A stretch of 40,000 nucleotides of DNA from Pigoraptor vietnamica (GCA_943704525.1 CALSCQ010002637.1:1-40000); one strand, 5' to 3'. Shown: positions 11,801-21,798, numbered from the stretch's first letter. The notes: generated by a model from the sequence alone, not told the origin. Numbers and translations: made by a program.

Positions 11801-12518
11801 CGCATCGTCAATTTGCGTGCGCGGCGTGCAGACTGGAGCCGCTGCGACGGACCAGCCCTTGGGCGCCTCGTTCGCTGTTATCGAATGGTGTGCCTCGACG
11901 CTGTGCATACACCACTCGCTCGGTGCGGGTCGCATCGCGTCCTTTGGTACGTGGTGTGCAGCCACCTTCGCGCGCGATCGGAGGCTATCTTCGTGGGTTG
12001 CCACCACAGGGATGTCGTCCCCGGCTGCGCGAGCGCTCTCATCACTGTACACGGCTGCTTCGCGCATCGACGGACCCGAGAAGTTTGCAGCTCTCTCGGC
12101 CATTAACTCGGTGCACATGGTGCTCGTGGCACGCGCGCGGGAGATTGCATCGATGTGCAAGGTGTCGCAAGCCGTTGCTGATGCCGCCGCTAGTACTCCC
12201 CTCGTGGCAGCCGTTGCGTCCGCAGGGTACGCAAGCGCACTCTCGACGTCGCCTGACGGTGCTGTGGTGCGTCTGCTTAGTCTCGCGCCGCACCCCTTCG
12301 ACGCGGGCGATGTGGAGAGTGACATTGAACCGTGCACGTGCGGTGCGTGCGGCGACTCGGTGAAGGCGGCTGCGGAGCTCGTGGCCCTGTTTGTGCGCGA
12401 GCTGTGGTCGGGGTCGCACGCCCCTGTCCGATTTGCGGAGTGTGTCGCTGCGGTGCGCGCGAGTGGCAAGGCCAGCGGGGCCCCCTTGTGCCTTGTCGGC
12501 TTGCTGTCCGATGTCTGA
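5838..12518 (+). CDS. URB1: Nucleolar pre-60S assembly factor URB1/NPA1
   Basis: Large scaffold of the Npa1 complex, which acts on the earliest pre-60S ribosomal particles in the nucleolus. It is one uninterrupted frame of 2226 codons from the ATG at 5838, close to human URB1 (2271). The N-terminal Npa1 domain spans about residues 60-390. It includes FALSFLRWEDSHLTKQVLE, then SVQKKVKIAFFNPSVLDLI, then an FPDPKW motif. The C-terminal URB1/NopRA1 domain spans about 1630-1840 and includes DFRP-free helical repeats such as YDPAFLLPLVAQVASVEDP and RPDHFLYATVNKFVLQRPA. Between them is a long alpha-solenoid-like region with an acidic stretch near residue 1475. I prefer the ATG at 5838 because the 19 residues upstream look unlike protein. 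Having no intron in 6.7 kb is striking beside the 11-17 exon genes nearby. Confidence 0.92.
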   Translation: MASAAALTAGAFRDALGSSDPSRIHSTLSAVCAALEGADGGRRDALHFYDSPPATVISSAPYALLCEYFGASRDCEDLFQVWERQKAQWKFTGLTESILDTLRWIVTASGWDPAVRSNGIFLVKKIMAQHARSLYQSLSSDRARPAKAALRLLVAMVGQSVASARDVQQSFNFAYKPLEKLPTRRAAAGESPGDDVRTHFVAFALSFLRWEDSHLTKQVLEIKGFVPSVLRGLGADPPHVVSAVLDTLSSRVVKSHSVQKKVKIAFFNPSVLDLIARLYERPPSEGEGAADGDPRMDAHAFLLDLCCGADAWLSFPDPKWTAARQPVTGGAKGKTRNPTLLRFAQSLVTANEDLLVQELVLAILSRCPDIAQPYVSSVTLALEPRLSFRWLANASLLTKILGRTPHPPFVGKAAPRSPAAVLEHILPAVLTRQALTHGLQHASPLVRYTTLGLLVAVFAQADVVHADAVAASRDASPAQSQGWMAFFRQLREGLRRRLPDVQTVLARRQNDQPTDVDAPAQQQLSYARVLAVIRGYLRHAPEALIESRFDYGKLVPPLPVLLSLSSPSQLFLAEILAGAAGFKWQAKAVTSDAGQATRLSTHFAVLVYLGQATQADAVRGALRRFALSALADTGLFDGGASMRAELRLWVDALWASEDAIAFLDAAIAAAVKDPYPHIDAVADAFRRANEAQQDAAQAPPCSPLLASALTLAASDAATTRDARTYLRRVVVSVASTFPHTLPIELLVQKLCGDDLSRALCRTIASWSTGLSQTLPDVDKAAAKRLATADAAISRALAGDAGGGEALAEAVLDLPWPIVMHRLVPLSAALDAHANARCAFVRRLASVDCASSLFASADALGAIGGVEADEHAHLWRLLNELPYGVALSHCASRLLLARPPVLSYLMGALHHRCESVAMAFSHTLLLLSSVIESGTGSADDAMDGAVRSLYALLAEALSISAGSADASPASLMQLYASHAVVERHFFPDGPMDAVSVLVTCGSTLLATEFQSAHAQAHENDPALSVALAPLLARVQARISAAVSRCRAAADTGKKAKKDAGAQSDHVTRLLVSLLGVYRPLFAPADASRITLELLSLPSPAFGAGATAWSLLVLMLTRGDRDASASLDLSREGFAKLATLMRACPSAAIDSVVVDILAASTRRGVVGATDYAAVVGADLVSFCLSDGANSLRVQAAAILVRASPHARAAFEDVLLLDRKSGDSKALLATPTACVALASAYLESLGVSTDIQKDGGVTRSLSAHQRSVVRVLGDALVSVLVASLLRPSTATTAVEVGVAVGLVRAEPSYAVSLVCALVDSARASADWAVSASRVAGFAAALAVRSGMDGADSAAKLLIPALLSFLGGRMRADTDHDLAEEAAVGACESVLAVVSGGVLCSRDVEAQAKLFATAACRWRLDAAPVLTLVRRILSMEGASWAKGFASVALDTLTDARGFEDALVREDSAPVEDVLDDGGDDNNDDVPAAAGRRSRDGHEALPSAKEALVHLLSTLASLSPSDCCRAHLVPLLMSAYGASLSRCDRLLLGLLNAYEAAGISVGNEAFMFGTASLERRRERKELFSTGRGLSLRAIAHEFLESVDPARMAFTAENLPPSVEMSPTADVSADASVTRACYDPAFLLPLVAQVASVEDPPDCRRLLECDCLSVVIASLAVRSEAVRAAAYEALGLLYALVDSARFREKPQVYLLLSALKNGITGENERVPGVVAAFVCSCARILLRPDHFLYATVNKFVLQRPALDLRDVPLFFALFNSASGGGAHRKERAWMLRLLHAGIRDGFDRRIYTRRHVFELLLSFLDSPLSADGGARKAGVRVIERACGIPTVAEDLVRRLGLVPWFHAACASAHKHGEGLWRSLLPAAAVLVRTLARSGAMYLPEEFVWMARASIEWLATMPSTDPATVSAVVELVAGVMAFAHAHVSASYGPAATRASLFADVTVAHVAQLIALWRRYLAASPEDGAHVAVAGAILDIASSICVRGVQTGAAATDQPLGASFAVIEWCASTLCIHHSLGAGRIASFGTWCAATFARDRRLSSWVATTGMSSPAARALSSLYTAASRIDGPEKFAALSAINSVHMVLVARAREIASMCKVSQAVADAAASTPLVAAVASAGYASALSTSPDGAVVRLLSLAPHPFDAGDVESDIEPCTCGACGDSVKAAAELVALFVRELWSGSHAPVRFAECVAAVRASGKASGAPLCLVGLLSDV

Positions 12519-12668
12519 GCCCGATTATGAAACGAGCTGTTCATTTACACGCAATCGAGAGACAGAATAATGTGCCCGCTGTAACAAATGCGCACGCACG
12601 CACGCACGCACGCACGCAACAGAACGCAATAGCATCACGACAGCATGGCGATACGGCAAGCGCATGCC

Positions 12669-15600
12669 TCAGAACGGCGTTGGGGCAATCTTGACCAGCA
12701 CGGCCATGGCCACCAGGAACAAGAACCACAGCCCAAACGCCACGTCACGTGAGTGCAGGTAAAGGTCGGGGTCGTAGTCCCTGCTGAAGGGGTAGAAGAT
12801 CGCCTCGTTGTCCGTAAAGTTGTTCAGCACGTTGCGGAAGGCGTCCGAGAGCACCGGCGCACGGCGTCGCGCCACGGGCGCGTCCAGCTCCAGCGCCATC
12901 AGCGTGAGATTGCCCGTGACGTTCACATAGGACACGAGGGACGTGAGCGGCACACGGAGCGTTCCATTCGCCACGTCGCACGGGCCGCGTTCGGCCGTCG
13001 CGCAATCAAACACCAGCGTGTCGAAGACAAAACCCATGCGCACGCCCTGCACGGCAGTCTCCGGCGCCTGCGCAGTCCCCACAAGCCCTGCCACCACGCG
13101 CATCGACAGCGCCACGGGGACGTTGGCACACCGATCCACGCCGTCCGTGGCACCGCTCAGAGAGTAGTTGGCCAGGATGACGGGCACCCACGACACGGGT
13201 TCCGAGGGGAACGAGCTGCCCCACCGCGCCACCCTGTTACCCACGGAAAACGCCGTGAGCGCCGCCGCGGCGCGCGCGCGCAACGCATCGCAGTCGGAGA
13301 ACTCGGCGCGTGAGAAGAGGAGATCGCACGACGTCGTCTGGTCGACCCCAAAGAGAGGCGTCCACGGCGCACCGCCGCACAGTCCGGACGCATCCGCACC
13401 CGCAAACGAGATCGGCAACGAAGTGTTGACGGCGGAAGCGCCTGCCGCATAATGGCCCGTGCGGAGGGGCTTTCCGAGAACGTACCCGCGGTGTCCAGAC
13501 ACGGGGATGGGGCTCAGCGCGGGGTCGACGAGATTGAGAAAGTCGACGGCGAACGACTGCGACACGGCCGTCGCGCCGCCGCCTCCCGGCATCGCGACAA
13601 CGCCAAGCACAATCTCCGTCACGATCCCCAGCACGCGCGATCCCTCCCAATACACAGTGTACGCCACCCCCTTTGCGGCATTCGCGCACGTCCCGGCGGT
13701 CGCGTTGAACACGGGCACGGGCCACCGGAGGGTCGGCGACGCAAAATAGCCAGACGTGAAATTCGCGCACTCGCCCTCTTCCTCGCACGCGAACGCGACG
13801 TAGTTGGCGACAGCCGATGCCACACCCACGGTGCCGTCGCTCACGGCGAGAAAGGACGCGTGGCGCTGCGCATCGTACGCGCCGCCGAGTGCGCAATCCG
13901 CGGCAAACGACGACGGGTTGCGCAGGCAAGACGCCTGAAAGGGCGACAGGTACTCCGCCGGCACCGAGTCACGACACGGCCCGGCGCCGCCAGTGAGGGA
14001 CGGCACGGGCACCCGCAGGGTCGATAGGGCAAAGGTGCCGTTCGTCGAGGGCACGGCGACGAGGAGCTGCACGCCCGACGCGTAACTTCTCAGGGGCGGC
14101 GCTTGCGACTGGAGAGAGACGAGAAGGGGATTTCCGCCGCGCGCGAGATCGTCCGCCGCCGCGTAGAGAGAGAAGACGGCAGGGTCCGTCACAATGCCCG
14201 GGTTGGGCCAGAAGATGCCCATGGATGGATTGCGGTCCACGGCGACGCACGTGAAGGGGCTCCAGTTCTCCGTCGTGAGCGAAGGGGGCGCGTCGCAGCG
14301 GTACGCAAACGGGGCAAAGGGGGGCGTCCAGCACGAAGAGAAGGCTTGGTTCAGCGTCGAGTAAGGAGAGAAGCACAGTGCGTCACAGCAGCAGTTGGCA
14401 TCGCACGCGCCCTCCGTCAGATCGCACCCGCAGAATGCGTCGTTCACGATGGGAAGGAAGAACGACGGCCCCGTCGCGACGACGGCGGCCCACGACACTG
14501 GCAGCGTGCGCACAAGCACAATCTCGACTGTCATCGACGCGTGCAGCAGCGCAAAATTCGACCCGTTATCCTCCGCAATGCACACCACGAGCACCTTCGC
14601 ACCTGCGCTCGTCGCGTTCGTCGACGTCACCTTCAGCACCTGGTCCACAGTAGTGGCGTCGTCGTCGCTGCCGGAATCAATGGGGAACGTAACGACGGCC
14701 GGCGAAACCACCGCGGCGCTGCTGTTGCCCAAGTGCCCGTCGACGACCTCGCAGCGGAAAACGGCGTCTGCGAAGGCCACTTGACCCACGAGGGAGAGAA
14801 CGGCGGGCGCGCTTGCACCCGGCGGACCAAATACGACCTGGTGCTCGGGCAAGAGGCGCGCTTCCGCAGGCGCAGTCCCAATGGCCACGCGCACGCCAGA
14901 CGACGTGGCCGTGAGGTACTGGCGGCCGCCGTTCTGCGACTGCGCGGTGCACGCGGCTGTGGCGGAGCGCCCGGCGGACGCGATGCGGAAGGGCACGGCG
15001 GAAATCGATTCGTTGAGGGGAACAACGACAGACTCGAACACAACAACGGCGCGCGAGGGGTCGCCGGAAGACACGACTGCGCACGTGACGTCGACGGGAT
15101 TGTCGGCCACAGCCTCGGAGAGGACGATGGGCAGGTCGTACACGGCCGATGCGTTGAACGGCACGCGAATGAATCCGCCCACAGCGTCCACAACGGGCGC
15201 CGGCAGCACGCTCACGATGACGCCGGTCCCTCCCGAGGTGGAGAGGAGGTATTGGGGCGTTCCGGTCGCATTGGACGACGCCGCGTGGCACACGACGTTC
15301 GCTGGGAGCCCCGACTGCGACACGCGAAACGGAACAACGGCCGAGGTCGCGTTCTCGCGTACGACGACCTCATCGAATGCGAGCTGCGCCGTGAGCGGGG
15401 ACGTCCCATTGCACACGACGGTGGCGTTGGTGCCGGTCGCTACCGCCGCGCTAAGGGTGACCGACACGGAGAGGCCCGCGGCGTTCTGCGCAACGGTGAC
15501 CGCCGCGGGTCCGGACACGTCCACGTGGGCGGCTTCCGAGACGGCGACGCTGAAGGCGGCCGAGGGAGAGGTCGCCGCGCGAAACTGCGGTGTAATTCCG

Positions 15601-17386
15601 CCGCCGATAGAGTTGGCAGAACAGGCGACCGACACATTCGCAGGGACGTTGGCGGCGGTGACGGCAAACGGCACCAGCGCAAACGCATCGCCCGCGTCAA
15701 CGGTCACCGCAACAAACGAGAGCGGCGATGACTCCGCGAGAGGAAAGCACGTGACCAACGTCGTCGACTCGGCGGCCTCCGGCAGAGTGACGTTCACTGC
15801 GTTGCCGGCGGCATTGGGGTTGAAAACGGCGGTGGGCACAATGGCCGACACGCGCGGGACGGCACTGAGCGAGATCTCGGTCCCATTGCCGCGCGATGTG
15901 CCAAAACGGTACTGCCTGTACGCGCCCTCTGCCGCAATCGACTCCGCCTCGCACGCGACGGCCACGGGGCCCCCGAGCGAAGCGATCGTGTAGTTGACGA
16001 CGGCCGTTGTGCGGCCAGCGGCGATAGTGACGACCGCGAGATCCACGCCGGCGGAGGGCGCCCCATCGTCGTCGTCCACCGGAGAGGCGACGCACCGCAC
16101 GACCGCAGGGTTCGTCGTGTCAGCGTCCAGCGCCAGCGACAGAGTGAGAGAGAGATCATTTGGACTGACGGTACGCTCGGTGGGCCCCAACACATACACG
16201 CGGCGCGAATCAAACGGCAGTGTCACCGTCGCAGCGGACGTCGCCGCGCGAAACTGCCGCCGCCCATTCGCGCTGGTGGCGTTGGACACGGCCGTGCACG
16301 TGACCGCGGGTGTGCCTGGCATCGGCAGCTCCACGACCGTGTAGGCGACACCCTGCGGACACGAGCGGTCGCCCGCAGCCACCGCGCAGCCCACAAACCG
16401 CATCGAATAGCCCGCCGCGGCACTTGCCGGCGCGAGTGCGCACGTAACGTTGGTGAGTCCCGCGGCCGCCTCGGAGAGGGTGACCTGCAGCGCCATGCCG
16501 GCGTCACTCGGATCGAGCGGCGCAGACGGCGTCTGTACGGACACGGTCGCGAACGGGGAGAAGGTAACATTGACCGTATTGGCGGGCGTATAGTCCGGCG
16601 ACGCCAGCGATGCGTTGGCAGACGCGCCGCGGCATCCAACCTGAGCCCACGCGAGCACCGGCCTCGAGATCACCTGGAAACCGACCCGCGTCGTCCCCAC
16701 GCCCGTCGCACTGACGACCGCAAACGCAAAGGGGGAGGGCCCATTGGACGGCGATGCATTCACGACGGCGCACGTGACGTTCAGCGCAACGGCACCCGCA
16801 GGACCGCCAGTTGTGTTCGTGATGGACACGACGAGAAACAGAGTGGCGGCGTTGGGGTCGATGGCGAGAGAAGAAGTGTTCGCAATGCGCACAAGGCCCA
16901 CAGGCGGGATGGGCGTTGCGGATGGCGACGGCGACGGTGACACGGACGACGCCGTTAGCGAGCTCGAACTCGACACATCATTAGGCGAGAGAGAGGACGG
17001 CGCCACTGAAGAAGCGTTGGAAGATGCATTTGTCGCAGAGGGGGCGGTCGCTATCGAGGACACCGGAGTGGCAGTCGCGAGCGCCGGCGACTGAGAGAGA
17101 GCGACAGACGAGACTGAAGTGGAGGCCGTCGCAATGGAAGGCGACTGCGAAAGTGTGACAGACGCACTGGGCACCGCCGATGTGGTCGACGCAAGAGGCG
17201 ACGACGACTGTCGAGTTGAAGGAACGTAAGCAATTGCGCCCAACACACCGCATATGCAAGCACGCACGCACTCACCGTCACCGCTGACGATGTCACACTC
17301 GCAGCGTGCACTGGCGCGGACAGAAGGAGAGCAGCGAGAATAAAGGCCGCTGCGGTCCTCGCGGTGACCCACACAACGTGCGCCAT
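12669..17386 (-). CDS. TCTN: Tectonic with a long N-terminal array of extracellular repeats
   Basis: Tectonics belong to the MKS/B9 complex of the ciliary transition zone. Exon 1 (17276-17386, 37 codons) encodes a signal peptide (AAAFILAALLLSAPVHA). A 68-base intron (17208-17275, GTGAGT..CAG) follows. Exon 2 (12669-17207) encodes the rest; the total is 1549 residues. The C-terminal 600 residues are a standard tectonic: a Cys-rich start near 963 (FCGCDLTEGACDANCCCDAL), the GYVLGKPLRTG motif, and a final membrane helix (FGLWFLFLVAMAVLVKI). Before it come a Ser/Thr/Ala/Pro linker (about 38-140) and about seven repeats of some 110 residues (140-940). Each repeat tends to have VTC in the middle, VPF or V-Y near a later strand, a second Cys (VACxAxS) and an ending like QFRAATS. 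Many N-x-S/T sites suggest glycosylation. Human tectonics have about 590-700 residues. Confidence 0.9.
14430..16990 (-). repeat. Seven tandem ~110-residue protein repeats in the tectonic gene
   Basis: The translated exon shows the same pattern about seven times. An alternating hydrophobic strand ends in V-T-L-S-E-A. A first cysteine follows in VTC or VVC. Next comes a run such as F-x-x-V-V-V with Asn or Gly, then VPF. Near the end there is a second cysteine in AVACxAxS, followed by QFRAATS, QYLLSTS or QYLTATS. Two cysteines at matching places and beta-rich spacing suggest disulphide-bonded beta-sandwich domains. I cannot name the fold. Boundaries are approximate. Confidence 0.7.
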
Positions 17387-18041
17387 GATGCGAGCTGCCC
17401 TTCGGCGGGAGAGATCAGGGCACTGCCATGCCAAGTGTAACCGCCACACACTTCCGCTGACGACCACACCGCAGCGTCAGAGTCTGCGCTCCCTAGCAGC
17501 GTAATGCAGATGCAGACGCAGACTTTAGAATGGCGGCTAGTAATCGCACAAACACAAGACACAGCAAGTGAGCGGCAGAAAACTGCAAGGCATCGCTGAG
17601 GAATGTAAGCAGCAATGTCGTCATCAGCGCGTCATTTCAATTTGGACAGACAAGTCCAAAATTAGCGTGCGTTCTATTTTTGGAAACACCGACGGGTGCG
17701 GCTGAACGGCGGTTTTGACTGTGTCTGCCGCGCACACGCACACGCACACACGCACACTCCCTCTCTCCGTGCACAGTGGCGCATTGCACGCTGTGGCCCT
17801 TCTTGTCACGCCTTGAGCGAAGCGGCGTGCGTTGTGTGCGAGCGCTTCTTCTTTCGCCCCGTATCGCCGCCCTTTTGTGTCGTCACCCAATCGATTATCG
17901 GCGTCGCATTTTTCGAGTGTATTACCCGCCTTCGCCATCAACTCTCTCTCCTGCGCAAGTTGAACGTTCAGACCGACTTGGAGGAGTTCTCGGGGCGACT
18001 ACTTTCGCGTTCGTTGGGGCGGCGGCGCCCGTTTTTGAAAA
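17387..18041. promoter_or_regulatory. Divergent region between tectonic and GBP genes
   Basis: There are 655 bases between the two start codons. A short CA-rich tract lies near 17730-17755. A 105-codon minus frame (17624-17941) has no recognisable feature and is probably chance. No RNA gene is visible. The promoter role is inferred from orientation. Confidence 0.45.
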
Positions 18042-18874
18042 ATGGCGAAGCCGATGCCCCTCATTACGTACGACGAGCACATGAAGGATGGAGGCTCGTT
18101 CGTTCTCCACGAGACCGCGTGCGCCGAAATCGCAAAGATTAAGGAGCCCATCTATGTGCGTGCACGCGACGCTGTGTGTTCCTCGTGCACCGTCTGTTGC
18201 GGAGTGTTGGAATCGCGCAAAAAGCAAACCGTGTTGTAGTTTGAAGGCACTCAGGCGCCGCGGTGGCTCAACTTTTGTGCTGCTGCAGGTCGTCGCTGTC
18301 GCTGGCCTCTATCGCACGGGAAAGAGCTTTCTGCTGAACCAGCTCGCATCAAAGACGAACGGCTTCGACATTGGCTCCAGCGTCGGTGCGTCCGAGTTTG
18401 CTAATGAGAGAAGTTGCCGTCGTTTTGCTCTCGTGAGTCCTCACATCCCCTTGCTGTTCTCCCCCGCCAGAGCCATGCACGCAGGGCATATGGATGTGGA
18501 TCGTGGACGCCAACCAGGACGGCACCGACCCGGCGCTGTCGTCGTCCACGAGCAAGCGGTTCAAGCTGCTCTTGCTCGACACAGAGGTCCGTGTGTGCCC
18601 GTGGGCGTATGTGCGTGTGTGCGTAGATGCGGAGAGGGAGAGAAGTGATATAAGAGAGGGCGCTTTTGTGCGCAAGTGAGCGTAAGTTGAGCTGTAGTGT
18701 TGCGTGCTTGCAGGGTCTTGGGTCGTACACGAAGAACGAGACGTACGACGTGCAGATCTTTTCACTCGCGCTGCTCTTGAGCTCCATGTTCTGCTACAAC
18801 AGCCTTGGAAGCATCGACGAGACAGCTCTCGACCGCCTCTCATATCCCATCACCGACCGATTGCCCTTGCGCAC

Positions 18875-18916
<42 letters not shown>

Positions 18917-21526
18917 CCCTCGCGCACTTGCACACGCACGCACACGACACAATGGCCTCTCCCTGTTTGTTCACTCGTTCTCTCTCGTGCCCTCCCTTCT
19001 TCGCTTTCACCTTAACCGCTCCGCTGTGCCGTCCCCACGCTTGTCGTTGAGCTGTCGAAGCATATCCAGGCGAACCTCGACACGGCGTCGCAGCAGGACC
19101 CTTACCAGCTCAAGGCGTTCTTTCCCGCCTTCATGTGGGTCGTCCGCGACTTTTCGCTCGAGCTCAACATTGGCGGGAAGCAGGTGTCCGCGCGCGAATA
19201 CCTCGAGAACGCGCTCCTCCCGGCGAAGGTGCTCCTCGACTGGCTGTGTTGTTCAAGCAAGTCTTACCATTTCCACACGTGTAGCAACGTCCTACTGTTT
19301 GCAATGTTGCATCGCCCGTGTTGCGGCGCTCACGCACGCACGCACGCACACGCACGCACTCACTCACGCACTCACGCATTCGTCGCAGGGTGAAGGCCAG
19401 CGTGTGGTGATGAAGAACAACATTCGCAAGGCGATCACCGAGTTCTTCCCTGACCGCGACTGCTTCACCATTAAGCGGCCGGTGGCGACCGAGGAGCAGC
19501 TGCAGAACCTCGCGAAAATGGACCCGCGCGACTTCCGCCCGGAATTCCTCAAGCAAATGCTCGAGCTCAAGGCGACGATCCTCGGGAGGGTCAAGCCCAA
19601 GACGCTCTACGGCGAGAAGCTCACCGGGCCCAGTGGGTGTCGCGACCCTGTTGTGCTGTCGTGCGCGCTAGTGGCTGCATCTGTGTTATGTTGCGGTGCG
19701 TACGAGTGTGGTCGTCAAGTCGAGTGACGATATATGTTGCGGTGCGTGCGAGTGTGGGCGTCAAGTCGAGTGACGACATGTGCGTTCTGTTATTTGTGTT
19801 AGGTGGCTGTTTGATAGTGATAGGCTGACCTTACGTTCCCTGTTATGCACGCAGTGCTTGTCGAACTTGCGCGCAGTTACGTTGAGGCGATCAACGAGGG
19901 CGCCGTTCCGACCATTCGTACGGCGTGGGAGAACGTCGTCCAGATGCAGTGCCAGAAGGCGGTCGACACGGCCAAGCAGCTCTACACGAAGCGGTGAGCA
20001 ACCGGCACGCTATGTAACTCTCACTCACTATGCGACGCGCGTGTGCGGATGCGTTTGTTATCGGTCCTTGTGGATTTGCATCCTTCTCGCTATGCGTGTG
20101 CGTACAAGTGAAGCGCACTGTGGGCCATTTGCACAGCCGCGTGCTGAGCATGCCCTCCATCCCCCAGCATGGCGACGCTAATTGAGGAGGAGGAAATCCC
20201 GGAGGCCGATTCGCTCGAGGAGGCGCACAACGAGGCGTCGTGGGAGGCGTACCTGCTCTTCCGCCACGCGGCCGTCGGAGAGACAGTGGACGACTACGAG
20301 CTTATACTCCGGGTGGGTGCGGGTGTCGAAGATTGTGTTTTGGGTGTCCTTCATGTTTGATTCACTTGTGCCACTTGAATGGAAGCCCAGTTGCATTGTC
20401 TCCACTGAGACACTTCTTGCTGTCTGTGGGCTCTGCCACTCATTCTCGCCCACGTCCGTGTTGCGCAGCAATTCATTGTGACGAGCCACGAAAAATTCCG
20501 CGAGGAGAACCGCAAGAACAGCGAGCGCGAGTGCGACCGCCTGCTCCACGGCCTCGTCAAGGACATTGGGGAGCTCATGGCGGCCGGGCAGATAACGACC
20601 GTCGAGCAGCTGGAGGAGAAGTGGGACGCGGTGATCGACAAGTTCCAGCGGGTGGCGCGGGGGCCGGCAAAGCACCAGGTGCTGCAGTCGTACATTGCAA
20701 AGAAGCCGCTCGAAAACGCGCGCAAGGTGGCGTCTGGGCTCGTCGCGAACGTGAAGGACTCGTACGAGAAGCGGCTGAAGGAGGAGGGCGAGCGGGCGAA
20801 GCAGCAGTATGGCACAATGCAGGAGATGTTCAACAACGTCAACACGGAGTGGAAGCAGGCGCGCGAGTCGAACTCGGCGCTTGCGAGGGACAACAAGAAC
20901 CTCGAGGACCAGGTGCGTGCGGCGCCCTGTTGTCGCGTGCATGCTGCGTGTCCCAGCCGTCGTTGGCGATTTTGCTTGGTTTTTTTTTTTAAAAAAAATC
21001 CTTTGTCGTCCTAGTATCTGTGTGGTGACCGTCGCTCGTTCGTTTGCGTGTTGCGCAGATCAAGAAGCTGGAGAAGAACGAGCGCGATCTCAGCGAGAAG
21101 GTGATTCAGCTGGAGGCGACGCTCAAGGCGGAGCGGATGAACACGCAGACGAAGACCGAGGAGAACGAGGTGAGTGTTTGCGTGCGTGCATGCGTGTGTG
21201 TGCCTGTGTGTCCCGACAATCCCTGGTGTGCCCGTTGCAACCTGTGTGTGTGTGTGTGCCTGTCGATTTGTCGCTGTAGCCCTCATTTCCTGTTTTGGCC
21301 GTGCTGAGTGTGGACAGCACCGAAGTTATTATGCCCCTGTTTGAGTGTGAAGCGCACACACTGAGTTATTTTCCACTTTGCCCTGCAGCGGCTGAAGAAG
21401 GCGCTAGCGGAGGTCGAGAAGACGGCGCACCACTTGAAGGACAACGTGGTGACAAAGAAGCGCGACAAGGAGGCTATCGACCAGGCCATCAACAACCAGA
21501 AGAAGAAGAACTGCATCGTCATGTGA
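18042..21526 (+). CDS. GBP: Guanylate-binding protein (dynamin superfamily GTPase) with CaaX box
   Basis: Large GTPase of the GBP family. Exons are 18042-18155, 18289-18385, 18471-18586, 18714-18841, 19039-19228, 19389-19632, 19855-19993, 20168-20312, 20469-20912, 21059-21169 and 21389-21526. They join in frame to 621 residues (human GBP1 has 592). The P-loop GLYRTGKS is at 44-51, GIWMW follows in the guanine cap region, DTEGLGS is at 107-113, and the GBP-specific Arg-Asp is at 188-189 (VVRDF). The middle domain includes SYVEAINEGAVPTI. Residues after about 390 are a long helical bundle and coiled coil. The protein ends in CIVM, a CaaX prenylation motif like those of vertebrate GBP1, GBP2 and GBP5, so membrane attachment is likely. 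Intron 4 appears to be U12-type AT-AC. Confidence 0.94.
18842..19038 (+). other. Probable U12-type AT-AC intron in the GBP gene
   Basis: Exon 4 ends CTCTC, followed by ATATCCCATC, which matches the U12 5' splice consensus ATATCC. The intron ends in CCCCAC. A CCTTAAC branch-site match lies with its A at 19015, 23 bases before the 3' end, and no other AC lies between. Joining there gives DRLS-LVVELSK, exactly the reading frame of the GBP family. No GT dinucleotide occurs from about 18790 to 18961, so an ordinary GT donor is not available. The intron also contains an 18-unit CA repeat. Confidence 0.82.
18876..18911. repeat. CA microsatellite (18 units)
   Basis: A pure AC tract inside the AT-AC intron of the GBP gene. 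It lies between the 5' splice site and the branch site. Confidence 0.9.
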
Positions 21527-21580
21527 GAGATGCATGTCGGTCGAGTGGATGGCCTCCGTGTCGCACTCAGTCGTCAGACC

Positions 21581-21716
21581 TGCGTCATGGCTCAATGCGC
21601 GCCCCTCTCCGTCGCCCTGTCTACTCTTCACCTCCCCCTCCCGCGCGGCTCTCGCGTGACGTGTTTTGCCGCATCTGTCTTTGCGTGTGTTGTGGCCCGC
21701 GTGCGTTTCGCTGAGT
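21581..21716. repeat. Diverged flank repeat, copy A
   Basis: This segment just downstream of the GBP stop resembles 21799-21905 and 24482-24630. Shared landmarks are GTCATG followed by CAATGCG, a CCTxCAAACTCT or related block, CTCGCG, and (A and the third copy) GCCGCATCTGTCT and GTGCGTTTCGC. The three copies suggest that GBP 3' flanking DNA was copied when the small gene array grew. Confidence 0.6.
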
Positions 21717-21798
21717 AAAACTAACGTTGCGAATGCCGTTCCAACTGATACGACCGTGCGCGACGACAGCGCTCGTTGCACTCAACCACTCAAACTTT

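Noticed and set aside
14103-15731. 542-codon plus-strand frame opposite the tectonic repeats
   Set aside because: Composition is Arg/Gly/His-rich low complexity and reflects the repeat structure of the opposite strand. The tectonic frame has a signal peptide, domains and splice sites.
12669-17372. Tectonic start at 17372 in a single exon
   Set aside because: That start gives no signal peptide. The ATG at 17386 with a GTGAGT donor and phase-0 join gives a clear one.
17624-17941. 105-codon minus frame upstream of the GBP gene
   Set aside because: No domain or splice structure, and it includes a CA-repeat translation.
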